The notes beneath the pieces were generated by a model. It searched no databases. It saw only the letters and a program-made list of their open reading frames with translations, and had not been told where the DNA came from. This document shows, in pieces, positions 8,801 through 18,040 of a stretch of 64,000 bases of DNA. This DNA comes from Flavobacteriales bacterium (GTDB lineage Bacteria; Bacteroidota; Bacteroidia; Flavobacteriales_E; Vicingaceae): the NCBI GenBank assembly GCA_026196775.1, contig JAPHUD010000007.1:212175-276174 (forward strand), written 5' to 3'. How positions within the stretch are numbered: the first letter of the stretch is position 1; every line of letters starts with the position of its first letter. The position numbers and the translations under genes were made by a program.

Positions 8801-8882
8801 CGGGCTTAAACTATTATTATAATAACAATTTAATAGAATTGTCACGAATTAATTTATCAAAATAAATCCAAAATAAAATAAG

Positions 8883-10532
8883 ATGAAAAAGTTATTAAGT
8901 TTTAGCATTAGAATATCAATTCTATTAATTATATTCACAATAATTATTGAAAAATCATTTTCCCAAACTAAAGATTTGCTAAGGAAAGAAATTGAAGCAA
9001 ATGTAAAATCGGATGAGTTTTATGTAGTACCAGTAAAAGAGACTGGAGTTATTATTTTTTCAGAAGGTGATGAATCGGTAAAACAAAACAAAGTTAAGAG
9101 TGATTTATGGGTTGTTACTTTGTACGATACGGAGTTTAATCAAAAATGGCAAAGAGAAGTGCCTATTGCAGAAGGTTTAAAATTAGTAGATAAGATAATA
9201 GAAGATGATTATTTATATCTTGCTTTTGATCAGACAGGTCCTAAAAAGAATACTTTTCAAGCAGTAAAAATTGGCATTAAAGAGGGTGATGTGAAAATTG
9301 TTACAGGAGAAGCTCCAAATTCTGTATTAAATGTTTTTAGTGTAAATAATGGAAAAGTATTCTTAGGTGGAGCAACAACACTAACAGGTGGACAACGTTT
9401 TTCAAGAATTATGGTGTCTTATTGCACATGTTTTATACCTGTTTTTTTTGGTTACCTAAATCCCCCTTCAGATCCATTATTATACCATATCGATTTTTCA
9501 AAAAGTAAAGTAACAAACATACATCCTAAAGAAAAAGGATGTTTAGCTGTAACTGATATTAATGCATTGAAATCATCAAAACAAACAGAAGTATTAACAT
9601 CTATAATGTTAGATAAGAAAAAGAAACAAACCGGAATAGTTTCTAGAGTTTATGATGATAATGGTAAATTTGTTAGAGAATATACAATTAAATCAAAACT
9701 AAATAATTTATTAAGCAAAGGATTTGTAAGTGAGCATAATGGGATAAAATATATTGTGGGCACATATAAAAAAAGAATAGATAAAAGTAATAAAGACAAA
9801 TATAAAACTTATGGTGTTGGAGATAATGGAGTGTATTTTACTATGTTTGATGAAAAAGAAAAACAAAAATTTATTAAGTTTTATGAGTTTACAAAATTTG
9901 ATGGGTTTGAAGGGTTTGTGAATAAAGGAGTAAACAAAAAAATAAAAAAATCTAAGAAGGGCAATGGAAGTAAGAAAAATATTTTAATAGGTTACAATTT
10001 ACTTGTACATAAACCGATTTATACAGAAAATGAAATACTAACTATTTCTGAAGCCTATTATGCTGAATATCATACGGAAACTAGATGCTGTGACTCACAG
10101 GGAAGAAGTTATACCGTTTCAGTATTTGATGGTTGGAGAACTACTCATGCGTTAATTGCTTCTTTTGATTATGAAGGAGAACTATTATGGAGTACAACTT
10201 TTGCGATAGGTACACTTTCTTTTGATTTAAAAAGAAGAATCAGAGTATTACCACAAGAAAATAGAACTGTTTTAGCGTTTAATTATGATGGGACAATTTA
10301 TACTAAAGCAATTATTAATAGAGAAGTTATTGATGAAAGCACTGTAGAAATTGAAACGAATTTTGGTTCAGATAAAGTTAAATCAAATTATAAATCTGAT
10401 ATGGAGTATTGGTATGACAACTATTATATTGCATATGGTTATCAGAAGATAAAGAAAGATAAAGAAAATAAAAATAAAGATATTAAGAAAAAACGTAAAG
10501 TTTTTTATTTTAATAAAATACAAGTAGATTAA
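8883..10532 (+). CDS. Secreted protein of unknown function, probable repeat/beta-propeller fold
   Basis: I do not recognise this 549-residue protein. It starts with a long hydrophobic signal sequence (residues 1-27, ending SFSQ) and has no later membrane helix. The mature part is rich in short strands with recurring blocks such as DLWVVTLYDTEFNQKWQREV, YLAFDQTG, KVFLGGATTL and TGIVSRVYDDNGKF, which suggest a WD-like or outer-surface beta-propeller, though repeats are too weak to count by eye. A notable CCDSQGRSYTVSVFDGWRT segment holds adjacent cysteines, and the C-terminal 30 residues are very lysine-rich. The M48 protease gene begins four bases after its stop, so the two are surely co-transcribed. 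Confidence 0.7.
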   Translation: MKKLLSFSIRISILLIIFTIIIEKSFSQTKDLLRKEIEANVKSDEFYVVPVKETGVIIFSEGDESVKQNKVKSDLWVVTLYDTEFNQKWQREVPIAEGLKLVDKIIEDDYLYLAFDQTGPKKNTFQAVKIGIKEGDVKIVTGEAPNSVLNVFSVNNGKVFLGGATTLTGGQRFSRIMVSYCTCFIPVFFGYLNPPSDPLLYHIDFSKSKVTNIHPKEKGCLAVTDINALKSSKQTEVLTSIMLDKKKKQTGIVSRVYDDNGKFVREYTIKSKLNNLLSKGFVSEHNGIKYIVGTYKKRIDKSNKDKYKTYGVGDNGVYFTMFDEKEKQKFIKFYEFTKFDGFEGFVNKGVNKKIKKSKKGNGSKKNILIGYNLLVHKPIYTENEILTISEAYYAEYHTETRCCDSQGRSYTVSVFDGWRTTHALIASFDYEGELLWSTTFAIGTLSFDLKRRIRVLPQENRTVLAFNYDGTIYTKAIINREVIDESTVEIETNFGSDKVKSNYKSDMEYWYDNYYIAYGYQKIKKDKENKNKDIKKKRKVFYFNKIQVD

Positions 10533-10536
10533 TTTT

Positions 10537-12624
10537 ATGAAAGTCGTTAATATAATTATCTTAATTTTTAGTCTTTTATTTTTCATAGAGGGTGTTACAG
10601 GACAGACAAAATATGAATTTCCTAATGAAATTCCAGAGGAATATAAATTAAATCCACAAGAAGAGTTTAAAAAACTTTCAAGAATAAGGAAAAGAGGATT
10701 TACTCCAACTCATGTTGCCAAGTATGCAGAAATGGTTTCTTATGGGAAAGCTAATTTATTAGAATCAGGTGTTGTTTATTTTTCTTGGAGTGAAATAGAG
10801 GAATATCTTAATACAGTTTTACAAAAATTACTGCCAGATTCAATTAAACAAATTAGTAAAGTCTATTTGGTTAGAGATCCATCTTATAATGCTTTTGCTA
10901 TACATGATGGAAGTTTTTTTGTGAATATAGGATTATTAGCTGACACTTATAACGAAGCAAGTTTAGCTGTGATTATTGGACATGAGATATCACATTTTTT
11001 ACATAAAGATGTTGAAAATCAATTTTTTGAAAATTTTCATGATTATTCGAAAAAGAATAGAAATAAAACTGAATTACAGTTTAAAAATGCACATAGTAAT
11101 CAAGTAAAAGAACATTATGCAGATAGTTTAGGGTTTATTTTAGCTAATAAAGCGGGTTATGATATAAAATTTGGATTAAATAATTTTTATAAATTTCTAT
11201 TAAGCGAAAAAGAAGTTAATTCAGAAAAGGTTTCTGTAAAAACAGTAAATTCAAAATCAAACAATAAAAATAAAGAGTTAACACTATTATTAAGCTCACA
11301 CCCAAAAGCACAAGAAAGGATTTCGTATTTAGAAAAAACCTTAGAGGATAAGAATTTTTCAAATAAAAGAGAGTATATAGTTAGTGAAAATACATTTTAT
11401 AAGCTTCAGGCAATAGCCAGAAAAGAAGTATTGAAGATATTATTAGAAAACAATGACTTTGATGAATGTATTAGAAGAGCCTTTGAATATTATCTGTTAA
11501 ATCCTGAAGAAGATACAAATATTTACTACCTTTTAGAAGCAATAAGGAGAAAAGTTTATGTTTTTAATAATACGAAAAATGATGGGTTTTTAACGGAAGA
11601 TTTTTTATCAAATTTTAATAAAGGTGAAGGTATTTTAAACAATATAAATTTTTTAATTAGAGACAGTATTACTCTTGCTAATATTAAGACAACTGAGCTA
11701 TTAGACACAACAGATATTAAATTTAACACCTATACAGAAGCATATAATTATTTTAAACAAATAGCAATAAATAAAAATATTATAGAAAGTTATTTAACCA
11801 TTGCATTATACGAGCATGAGAAAGAATTGAAAGAAAAATATTTAAAATTATATTTAAAATCTCCAAATATTAATCATAAAAAATTTGCAGATGCTTTACT
11901 AAATAATAGGTTGAATGAGGTAATATCTGAGAAAGAAAATCAAGTTTTATATATCAAAGATATTTTATTTTTAGAAGATCATTACTATGGGTTCCACAAT
12001 AATCTTATTAAAAGAAACGAGAATAACGAGTATTATTATTTGAGTATAAATAAAATGGTTGAAAAACATTTCCCTCAGAAAACTGTAATATCTTCTAAAA
12101 AGATAAAAAATACAAACTTTAATAGATATATTGATAATCTTAATATTATGAAAAATATTTTTTTTTATGATGAATATGTGTTAGATGTTGGTTTTTCATA
12201 TTCAGAAGGGGGACAAGCAGAAGTTGTATTTTTTAATGACGATAGTAAAAATGAGGATTTTGAATTAAATCAAGAAAGAGTGCCAGAAAATAGTATATTC
12301 ACACTAAACCCAATGGTTTGGGATTATTATAACGAGAATAATATTAAATCATTTGAATTTGTAAACATTATTAATTACGATGATCAAACGTCTATATTAA
12401 ATTCTATAGGAAATACAATTTTAAATGTTTTTTTAATTCCTTTTGGTCAATTTTCAAACCTTAATTTAGGATCTAACAGGTATGTTTATGAAATAAATTA
12501 CGCTAGATATGATGGAGTATCTAATACATCTCTTCAAGATGAAAGAATTGTTAATTTTAAAATGAGAAGGCCTTACTTGAATAATACGGTCTATCATTTA
12601 TTACATATTGAAGATTATGAATAG
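10537..12624 (+). CDS. Periplasmic M48-family zinc metalloprotease
   Basis: A 695-residue protein with a signal peptide (residues 1-22, ending VTGQ) and an M48 peptidase domain at about 75-270. GHEISHFLHKD gives zinc ligands His149 and His153 with catalytic Glu150, and EHYADSLG gives the third ligand Glu192 with Asp196. A SHPKAQERISYLE stretch is the conserved family end motif. Unlike HtpX it has no obvious membrane helices, so it resembles the periplasmic BepA/Oma1-like branch. The remaining ~420 residues are unrecognised; some helical segments could be TPR-like. It lies between a secreted repeat protein and a barrel protein whose ATG overlaps its last eight bases. A role in outer-membrane protein quality control is an inference. 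Confidence 0.88.
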   Translation: MKVVNIIILIFSLLFFIEGVTGQTKYEFPNEIPEEYKLNPQEEFKKLSRIRKRGFTPTHVAKYAEMVSYGKANLLESGVVYFSWSEIEEYLNTVLQKLLPDSIKQISKVYLVRDPSYNAFAIHDGSFFVNIGLLADTYNEASLAVIIGHEISHFLHKDVENQFFENFHDYSKKNRNKTELQFKNAHSNQVKEHYADSLGFILANKAGYDIKFGLNNFYKFLLSEKEVNSEKVSVKTVNSKSNNKNKELTLLLSSHPKAQERISYLEKTLEDKNFSNKREYIVSENTFYKLQAIARKEVLKILLENNDFDECIRRAFEYYLLNPEEDTNIYYLLEAIRRKVYVFNNTKNDGFLTEDFLSNFNKGEGILNNINFLIRDSITLANIKTTELLDTTDIKFNTYTEAYNYFKQIAINKNIIESYLTIALYEHEKELKEKYLKLYLKSPNINHKKFADALLNNRLNEVISEKENQVLYIKDILFLEDHYYGFHNNLIKRNENNEYYYLSINKMVEKHFPQKTVISSKKIKNTNFNRYIDNLNIMKNIFFYDEYVLDVGFSYSEGGQAEVVFFNDDSKNEDFELNQERVPENSIFTLNPMVWDYYNENNIKSFEFVNIINYDDQTSILNSIGNTILNVFLIPFGQFSNLNLGSNRYVYEINYARYDGVSNTSLQDERIVNFKMRRPYLNNTVYHLLHIEDYE

Positions 12625-13336
12625 ATACATAATTATATTAATTGCCATATTTTTATTATTAAGCGATGATTTGTGGGCTCAAAAAAAAGGATTTATGGGA
12701 AAAACTAATGAAGTATCAGTAGATATTTTTTCCATGTATTATATAGGTGCTTTTGGGCTAAATTATAAAAAAGTGATAACAAACAATATTGCAGTACAAG
12801 CAAATTTTTTTAAATTAAAGAAAAATGGAGATCATTACACTAATAGTAGATTTATTTTTTTCTATGATAAATCAATCGATCCACTAGGAACTTTTCAACT
12901 TTCAGGTTTTGATTTTGGTATGTCGGTACTTTTTTCCCCACATTATACAGGTATAGAACTTCCAATTGGAGGCTATACAGGTATTGGATTTGATTTTCTA
13001 AAAAATAATTTAAGCTTTGAAATAGAACAACAAACAAATCAATTTAGCCCTAAAAGTTCGCAGCCTTTGGATATTGATTCTGCTGAGTTTTCTAATACTC
13101 AAACAAGAATTTTTGGTTTAGTTGGAAGAAATAATTATATAACAAATAATATAATCTTGGATATATCTGTTCAAGTTGGTCTACAAATAGGTAGTTTTAA
13201 TCAAGTTAGTTCAACTATGGATATATGGTATGATGAAGAGCTAATGTACAGACCCCGAAGAGGTGAAAGTTTTGGAGCAATTGGTAGTGTATCTTTTTAT
13301 GTTTATCCTCAAATTAAATTGGGTTATATTTTTTAG
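12617..13336 (+). CDS. Outer-membrane beta-barrel-like protein
   Basis: A 239-residue protein with a signal peptide (ending DDLWAQ) and alternating strand pattern to a C-terminal phenylalanine (QIKLGYIF), as seen in outer-membrane barrels. The ATG at 12617 overlaps the M48 stop codon in ATGAATAG, so translation is coupled; the frame extends to a TTG at 12608 but that start would lack a proper signal. I cannot assign a family. The tight linkage suggests this barrel is a partner, substrate or anchor of the protease, which is inference. Confidence 0.72.
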   Translation: MNRYIIILIAIFLLLSDDLWAQKKGFMGKTNEVSVDIFSMYYIGAFGLNYKKVITNNIAVQANFFKLKKNGDHYTNSRFIFFYDKSIDPLGTFQLSGFDFGMSVLFSPHYTGIELPIGGYTGIGFDFLKNNLSFEIEQQTNQFSPKSSQPLDIDSAEFSNTQTRIFGLVGRNNYITNNIILDISVQVGLQIGSFNQVSSTMDIWYDEELMYRPRRGESFGAIGSVSFYVYPQIKLGYIF

Positions 13337-13402
13337 GTTATTAATTTTTAAATAGTTATAATTGTAGTGTTAAATTTAATAAAAACTAAAAAATTAAAGA
13401 TT

Positions 13403-13924
13403 ATGAAAAATTTTATCAAAATTGCTGCAGTTGCTTTAATAGTTGCTGCTTTTACAACAAATGTTAATGCTCAAATCAGAGCTTCGTTAGGTTTAGAGGT
13501 TGCATTACCTTTTGAAGATGGTTATAACTTTGGGATAGGAGCTAGTGCAGGTGGAGAATTTTTATTAGGAGATAATATGGGGATTACTGCAAAGATTGGT
13601 TATACTGCTTTAATGGTAGATGCTGATGGTGGTTCTGCTTCTTTAATTCCAATGATAGCTGGATTTAGATATTATTTAGCAGATAATGAATCAGGAATTT
13701 ATTTAACAGGACAGTTTGGAATGACTACTTTTAAATACAAACAAGAGTATGAATTTTTTGGTGTAAAACAAACTGTAGAAGGTTCTTCAACAGATTTATC
13801 TTATGCATTTGGAGCAGGTATGTTATTAGGAGATAATATTGATTTAGGTTTAGGATACAACATTATTTCAGGAGATGGAGGTAGCTTTAATTATTTAGGT
13901 CTTAGAGCTGCTTACAATTTCTAA
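13403..13924 (+). CDS. Small outer-membrane beta-barrel protein
   Basis: A 173-residue protein with signal peptide MKNFIKIAAVALIVAAFTTNVNAQ and eight or so amphipathic strands rich in glycine and aromatic residues (GLGYNIISGDGGSFNYLGLRAAYNF), ending in phenylalanine. It fits the OmpA/OmpW-size porin-like barrel families (DUF3575/outer membrane beta-barrel type). The frame is open to a GTG at 13367, but ATG 13403 starts the signal peptide. It is 66 bases after the previous barrel gene and followed by a strong terminator. Base use looks closer to that of the housekeeping genes than to the AT-rich block upstream. Confidence 0.8.
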   Translation: MKNFIKIAAVALIVAAFTTNVNAQIRASLGLEVALPFEDGYNFGIGASAGGEFLLGDNMGITAKIGYTALMVDADGGSASLIPMIAGFRYYLADNESGIYLTGQFGMTTFKYKQEYEFFGVKQTVEGSSTDLSYAFGAGMLLGDNIDLGLGYNIISGDGGSFNYLGLRAAYNF

Positions 13925-13992
13925 TTTAATTCAAACTAATTGACTAATCTTAAATAGTCGATACAAATTTTATTAAAATTGGATTACTATCT

Positions 13993-14028
13993 AAAGCTAA
14001 ACAACCTTAAGGTTGTTTAGCTTTTTTT
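13993..14028 (+). terminator. Strong intrinsic terminator after the barrel gene
   Basis: AAAGCTAAACAACC pairs perfectly with GGTTGTTTAGCTTT around a TTAA loop, followed by a run of Ts. Confidence 0.9.
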
Positions 14029-14079
14029 GTTATCAAAATTAGGTTATCTTTACTACTTGATAATGATGAGTTTTTATTA

Positions 14080-14157
14080 ATGACACAAAAAATAAATAAC
14101 CGTAATTTTTTCATAATTCCTGTTTTAATTATTTATTCTTATTTTGGATGGAAATAG
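14080..14157 (+). CDS. Possible 25-residue membrane mini-ORF, or the 5' half of an interrupted gene
   Basis: ATG at 14080 reads MTQKINNRNFFIIPVLIIYSYFGWK and stops at TAG 14155-14157. It has one hydrophobic helix. The frame continues after the stop with a single glycine codon and then the GTG that opens the next small ORF, so both may be one gene with an amber codon. A TATCTTTA box lies about 35 bases upstream. Whether either piece is translated is unknown. Confidence 0.3.
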   Translation: MTQKINNRNFFIIPVLIIYSYFGWK

Positions 14158-14160
14158 GGG

Positions 14161-14343
14161 GTGAATCAAGATAATCATGGTTTTTTATTAATGGGAGTGT
14201 TCTTTTTATCCTTATTTTTAATTTTTATTAGTTTATTTCTATTTCATAAGTTTTATAGAAATAAAGATATCTATTCTTACTTGCTATATGCGTTAATTGC
14301 TTTAATAATATTAGTTATTGTTTACGTAATGAGAGTAGTTTAA
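14161..14343 (+). CDS. Small two-helix membrane protein
   Basis: Sixty residues with a GTG start directly after a GGGG run that could act in ribosome binding (uncommon in this phylum). Two long hydrophobic helices (about residues 8-30 and 38-58) are separated by HKFYRNKDIYSYL. No family recognised. It is in frame with the mini-ORF at 14080 across one TAG codon. A bidirectional terminator follows. Small size and non-ATG start keep confidence modest. Confidence 0.45.
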   Translation: MNQDNHGFLLMGVFFLSLFLIFISLFLFHKFYRNKDIYSYLLYALIALIILVIVYVMRVV

Positions 14344-14362
14344 TATAATCTCAATAATATAA

Positions 14363-14399
14363 AAAAGAGAGGCTTACCAAACTGGTAAGCCTCTCTTTT
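14363..14399. terminator. Bidirectional intrinsic terminator
   Basis: AAAAGAGAGGCTTACCA and its perfect complement flank a three-base AAC loop, with A and T runs on both sides. It separates the small plus-strand ORF from the convergent protease gene. Confidence 0.93.
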
Positions 14400-14425
14400 A
14401 GTTTTAGGTTTAAATAGAAAGTATT

Positions 14426-17400
14426 TTAAGGTTTAATAAATTTTGACGAATAGTTAAAACTATCATTGGTTATTCTGATAAAGTAAACGCCTTTAGAAGC
14501 ATTGTCCAAATTAAGTTTTTCAATTTGATTATCGCTACCAACAGTAATGGTTTTGTCCACTATCACTTGTCCTAGGGCATTCATTACAGTAGCATTATAA
14601 TTACCTGTAGGGATTTTTTTAATCCTTACTTCAAGTTCATTTTGGGTAGCATTGTAGAAAGCGTTAATACCATTATTTTGTTGTAACTCATCAATATCAG
14701 TACAACTGTTTACTGTTGCAGTTACAGGTTCTCTACCACTAATACAATCAGGGGATTTCACTTTCCAATTGTAGAAGAAATAATAATGAGATAAACCACC
14801 ATTAGTTCCAGCAGTACTTCTTGTTACTGAACCCATTCCGTTTAAGGTATAAGGATAGTTTACACCTCCGTCATTTCTATAAAGGTTTATAGCAGAACCA
14901 TTGGCAAGTCTCAATTGGTAATCTGTTCCAGGCATTACATTAAAGTTTAACGGTACTGTAAATTGTCCTGTTGGTATATTAACAGTTGTAGTTGCAATAA
15001 GTACATTACTACTACTTCTCAATTCTATAGTTCTATTACCAGCGGTACTTGAATATACATCTACTTCAATAATCTCCATAGGAGTGTAGACATCAAACAA
15101 TAAATGTTGTTGCGTATTGAAATCTGCTCCACCACCACTATTGTTTGGTTTTCCCATAGTTTGGGTAGGAGAGATGATAGCATCTTCAACATAATAGGTT
15201 GTAGTTGTAGCCAATACAGGAGTCGTATAACTTGTGCCAGTGTTAATAATAGTTCCTCCAGTAGCAACATTGTACCAATTTAATGTTCCACTTCCTGATG
15301 CAGAAAGGTTGGCAATAGTGTTTTCACAAATAGCATCACCTACTACAGAAGGGTTTGAAGGCATGTTAACATTTATATAGTTGGTTTTGATCTCAACATG
15401 ATTACCAATAGAGTTGGTTGCAGTTAACTGAACAGTATAAGTTCCACTAGCAGTATAAGTATGTGAAGGGTGCTGAAGGGTTGAACCGTTTCCATCACCA
15501 AAATCCCATAACCAACTAGTTGGTCCGTTAGTTGACATGTCTGTAAATTGAATTTCTCCTGTACAAGTACTATCAACATTTGATGAGAAATTAGCAACTG
15601 GAGCAACGTTTGATAGGTTACAAGACCAACTTATTTCAAATCCTGCATCTTCAACTCCGCCATCAGAAGAAAATTCTATGGTTATAGATCCTCCTGTAGA
15701 GGCTATTGTTGTTGGTACATTGTTGTTGCAATATGTTCCAATTAAAGTAGCACTGGTGTTTGTTCCATCATAGACATTTAAATAATCATAATTACAAGTA
15801 CTTCCTTGTCCAGCTTCAATATCAAAGCTATTAAAGTTAAGTGTTACATCAGCAGCTCCAGTTGGAGAAATAGTAATTATTGAAGTTTCATTCGCTCCAT
15901 AATTACCATTTGGTCCACCACTATCGAAAATAGTTCCTGTACATGCTGTTTGCGTAGCAGCAGAACCATTTGCAGGCATGGTGATGATACAAGGTAAATT
16001 GTTATCAATAGTGATATAAGCATTTTTAACTGTAGTATCTTTTCCGCAAGAAGCTCCTCCATCAGCAATTAGTGTAACATTATAAGTTCCATTTGCTGTG
16101 TATGTGTGTGTAGGGTTAGTTTGTGTACTGGTATTTCCATCACCAAAGTTCCATTGGAACGTACTTCCATTAATACTGGTATTGTTAAAAGTAACAGTAA
16201 AAGGAGCAACGCATGAGGTAGTTATTGATGCATTAAAATCACTTACCGTAAATGGTGAATATGGACCACCTACACCAACTGCATACCAAGCATTTGTTGT
16301 AGATTCTACTTCTGGAGAACAACCTCCATATAAATCAACAGCAGATTGAATAGCATAAAAACGAGCGTCAATATATTTAGATGATGTTGTTAAGTATACA
16401 ACTAAGTTTCTATAAGCTATTTTTCCAGCTTTTGCTAGTCCTAAACCAGTAACATTATAGCTGTCATTATTGTCGTTTGTACCTGAACCACCTGTAGTAA
16501 GTAAATAGTACCAAAAGTTTTGTACACCACTATTGGTGTGAACACCACCATTATCTCCACCAGAAAGTGAAGCCCAATTTTGACCAAAATAAGTGTCCGG
16601 ATCTCCTTTTGCTTTGGGATTTTGCATGTTTCGGAAAGCATTCCCTAAATCTTCACCTAATTGCCAGCTATTTTGTGTAGGACGAGCATATATTTCAATG
16701 CTATTTCCAAAAATATCGCTAAAAGATTCATTTAAGGCACCCGATTCTGCTTGGTAAACTAAGTTAGCAGTAAAGGTGGTAAGTCCATGAGTAATTTCGT
16801 GTCCGGCAATATCTATTGCGGTTAACGGAGTTGCATTGTTGTTTCCATCACCGTAAGTCATACGTTGCCCATCCCAAAAAGCATTAAAGTAATTATTATC
16901 GTAATGCACATAACTGTTTAATTGGAAACCATTATTATTAATACTGTTTCTTCCGTGTTCAAGGAAAAAGTAATCATAAGTCATTTCGGCACCCCAATGG
17001 GCATCAGTAGCATAAACATCAACAGCCGGATTAAATGTTGTCCAGTTTGCTGTAGCATTAGTAAAATCAGTATTAGAATGAGTAGTGGTATTATTACAGT
17101 TAAATGTTCTAATGCCATTTCCTCTTCCTGTTTCTCTCAACCTGTAGTTCGTTCCTGTAAAATCAGAAGTCATGGTTTTTGTTCCGCTATATCCTGTGGC
17201 GGCAGTACCAACAACATCAGCATCGTGTAATTTACTTTCTTCCCAAAGTACAGTTCCGTTGGTAGCATCAACATAAATTTCTCTTCTACTAAGTGGCTCT
17301 TGAGCATAAATATTAAATACGTAAGCTAACTTTAATCCATTAGTAATACTTCCTCCTTCATTAATATAGACCAATTCTCCTTTTGGATAATAGGTTGCAT

Positions 17401-17935
17401 TTGGATCATTTTGCTCCCATTTTAAATGGTTTTCTGCTTCAGTAATTTCCCATTTATATAAATTGGCATTAATATGATTAAGAGCTTTATATAAAGCAGT
17501 ACTTTCTGCTATTGAGTTTTTTGATGGAGCATTGGTATTATCAAACAATTCTCCATTCATTGAGTAGATAAGTCCGTTTTTAGTATGAGCTATAAACATA
17601 GCTAGTTTTACAGGAACTCCATTAATGGTTTGTTGATATCTATAATGAGTATAACCTAAATCATCTTCATAAGTATCTAACAATTTTAATCCATAATTAT
17701 CATCGGTTTTGTAGTATTGTCTTAACCAACTTTCTAATTTTGCTAAAGGAAGTTCTTTTCCATTTACAAACTGAATATAATTGGGGACAGTCGTAAAGTT
17801 TTTAATTCTGACTAAGTTGGAGTTTGCTGCAATTTGATGGGCTTCATTTCCTGTAAATATGTTAGCATCATCGTTAGCAAAAGCTGAGGAATAAATTAGT
17901 ACAACAGCTATTAAAATAGATAAGATTTTTTGCAT
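14426..17935 (-). CDS. T9SS-exported thermolysin-like (M4) metalloprotease with PKD and CUB domains
   Basis: Large secreted zinc protease, 1169 residues. Order: signal peptide (1-20), FTP and PepSY propeptide regions (about 40-230), M4 catalytic domain (about 240-400) with AGHEITHGL (His379, Glu380, His383) and GALNESFSD (Glu403), M4 C-terminal domain (to about 560), PKD domain (FQWNFGDGNTS), CUB-like domain (about 655-775), second PKD (SWLWDFGDGNGS), an Ig-like section, and a C-terminal T9SS type A sorting domain ending in SSKFIKP. The propeptide would be removed on activation, and the sorting domain directs passage through the outer membrane. Likely role: extracellular protein degradation for nutrition. 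It is transcribed alone, facing a shared terminator. Confidence 0.95.
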   Translation of the reverse strand: MQKILSILIAVVLIYSSAFANDDANIFTGNEAHQIAANSNLVRIKNFTTVPNYIQFVNGKELPLAKLESWLRQYYKTDDNYGLKLLDTYEDDLGYTHYRYQQTINGVPVKLAMFIAHTKNGLIYSMNGELFDNTNAPSKNSIAESTALYKALNHINANLYKWEITEAENHLKWEQNDPNATYYPKGELVYINEGGSITNGLKLAYVFNIYAQEPLSRREIYVDATNGTVLWEESKLHDADVVGTAATGYSGTKTMTSDFTGTNYRLRETGRGNGIRTFNCNNTTTHSNTDFTNATANWTTFNPAVDVYATDAHWGAEMTYDYFFLEHGRNSINNNGFQLNSYVHYDNNYFNAFWDGQRMTYGDGNNNATPLTAIDIAGHEITHGLTTFTANLVYQAESGALNESFSDIFGNSIEIYARPTQNSWQLGEDLGNAFRNMQNPKAKGDPDTYFGQNWASLSGGDNGGVHTNSGVQNFWYYLLTTGGSGTNDNNDSYNVTGLGLAKAGKIAYRNLVVYLTTSSKYIDARFYAIQSAVDLYGGCSPEVESTTNAWYAVGVGGPYSPFTVSDFNASITTSCVAPFTVTFNNTSINGSTFQWNFGDGNTSTQTNPTHTYTANGTYNVTLIADGGASCGKDTTVKNAYITIDNNLPCIITMPANGSAATQTACTGTIFDSGGPNGNYGANETSIITISPTGAADVTLNFNSFDIEAGQGSTCNYDYLNVYDGTNTSATLIGTYCNNNVPTTIASTGGSITIEFSSDGGVEDAGFEISWSCNLSNVAPVANFSSNVDSTCTGEIQFTDMSTNGPTSWLWDFGDGNGSTLQHPSHTYTASGTYTVQLTATNSIGNHVEIKTNYINVNMPSNPSVVGDAICENTIANLSASGSGTLNWYNVATGGTIINTGTSYTTPVLATTTTYYVEDAIISPTQTMGKPNNSGGGADFNTQQHLLFDVYTPMEIIEVDVYSSTAGNRTIELRSSSNVLIATTTVNIPTGQFTVPLNFNVMPGTDYQLRLANGSAINLYRNDGGVNYPYTLNGMGSVTRSTAGTNGGLSHYYFFYNWKVKSPDCISGREPVTATVNSCTDIDELQQNNGINAFYNATQNELEVRIKKIPTGNYNATVMNALGQVIVDKTITVGSDNQIEKLNLDNASKGVYFIRITNDSFNYSSKFIKP

Positions 17936-18040
17936 GGATAGAGTTTTTAGTAATTATCGGTTATAAAATTAACAATAATTCACACAAAAATTTAGTGGAA
18001 ATACTTAAACTCTTGGAATCTTAAAAAGAAGAATTTTGGA

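Noticed and set aside
10383..10586. 67-residue minus-strand hydrophobic ORF
   Set aside because: Antisense to a lysine-rich coding end, where AAG/AAA gives Phe/Leu on the other strand.
16098..16349. 83-residue ORF in the PKD region
   Set aside because: Shadow of the protease gene, with low-complexity sequence.
15424..17230. Several ORFs antisense to the M4 protease
   Set aside because: They reflect Ser/Thr/Asn-rich codons in the other frame; none has a signal peptide or known motif.
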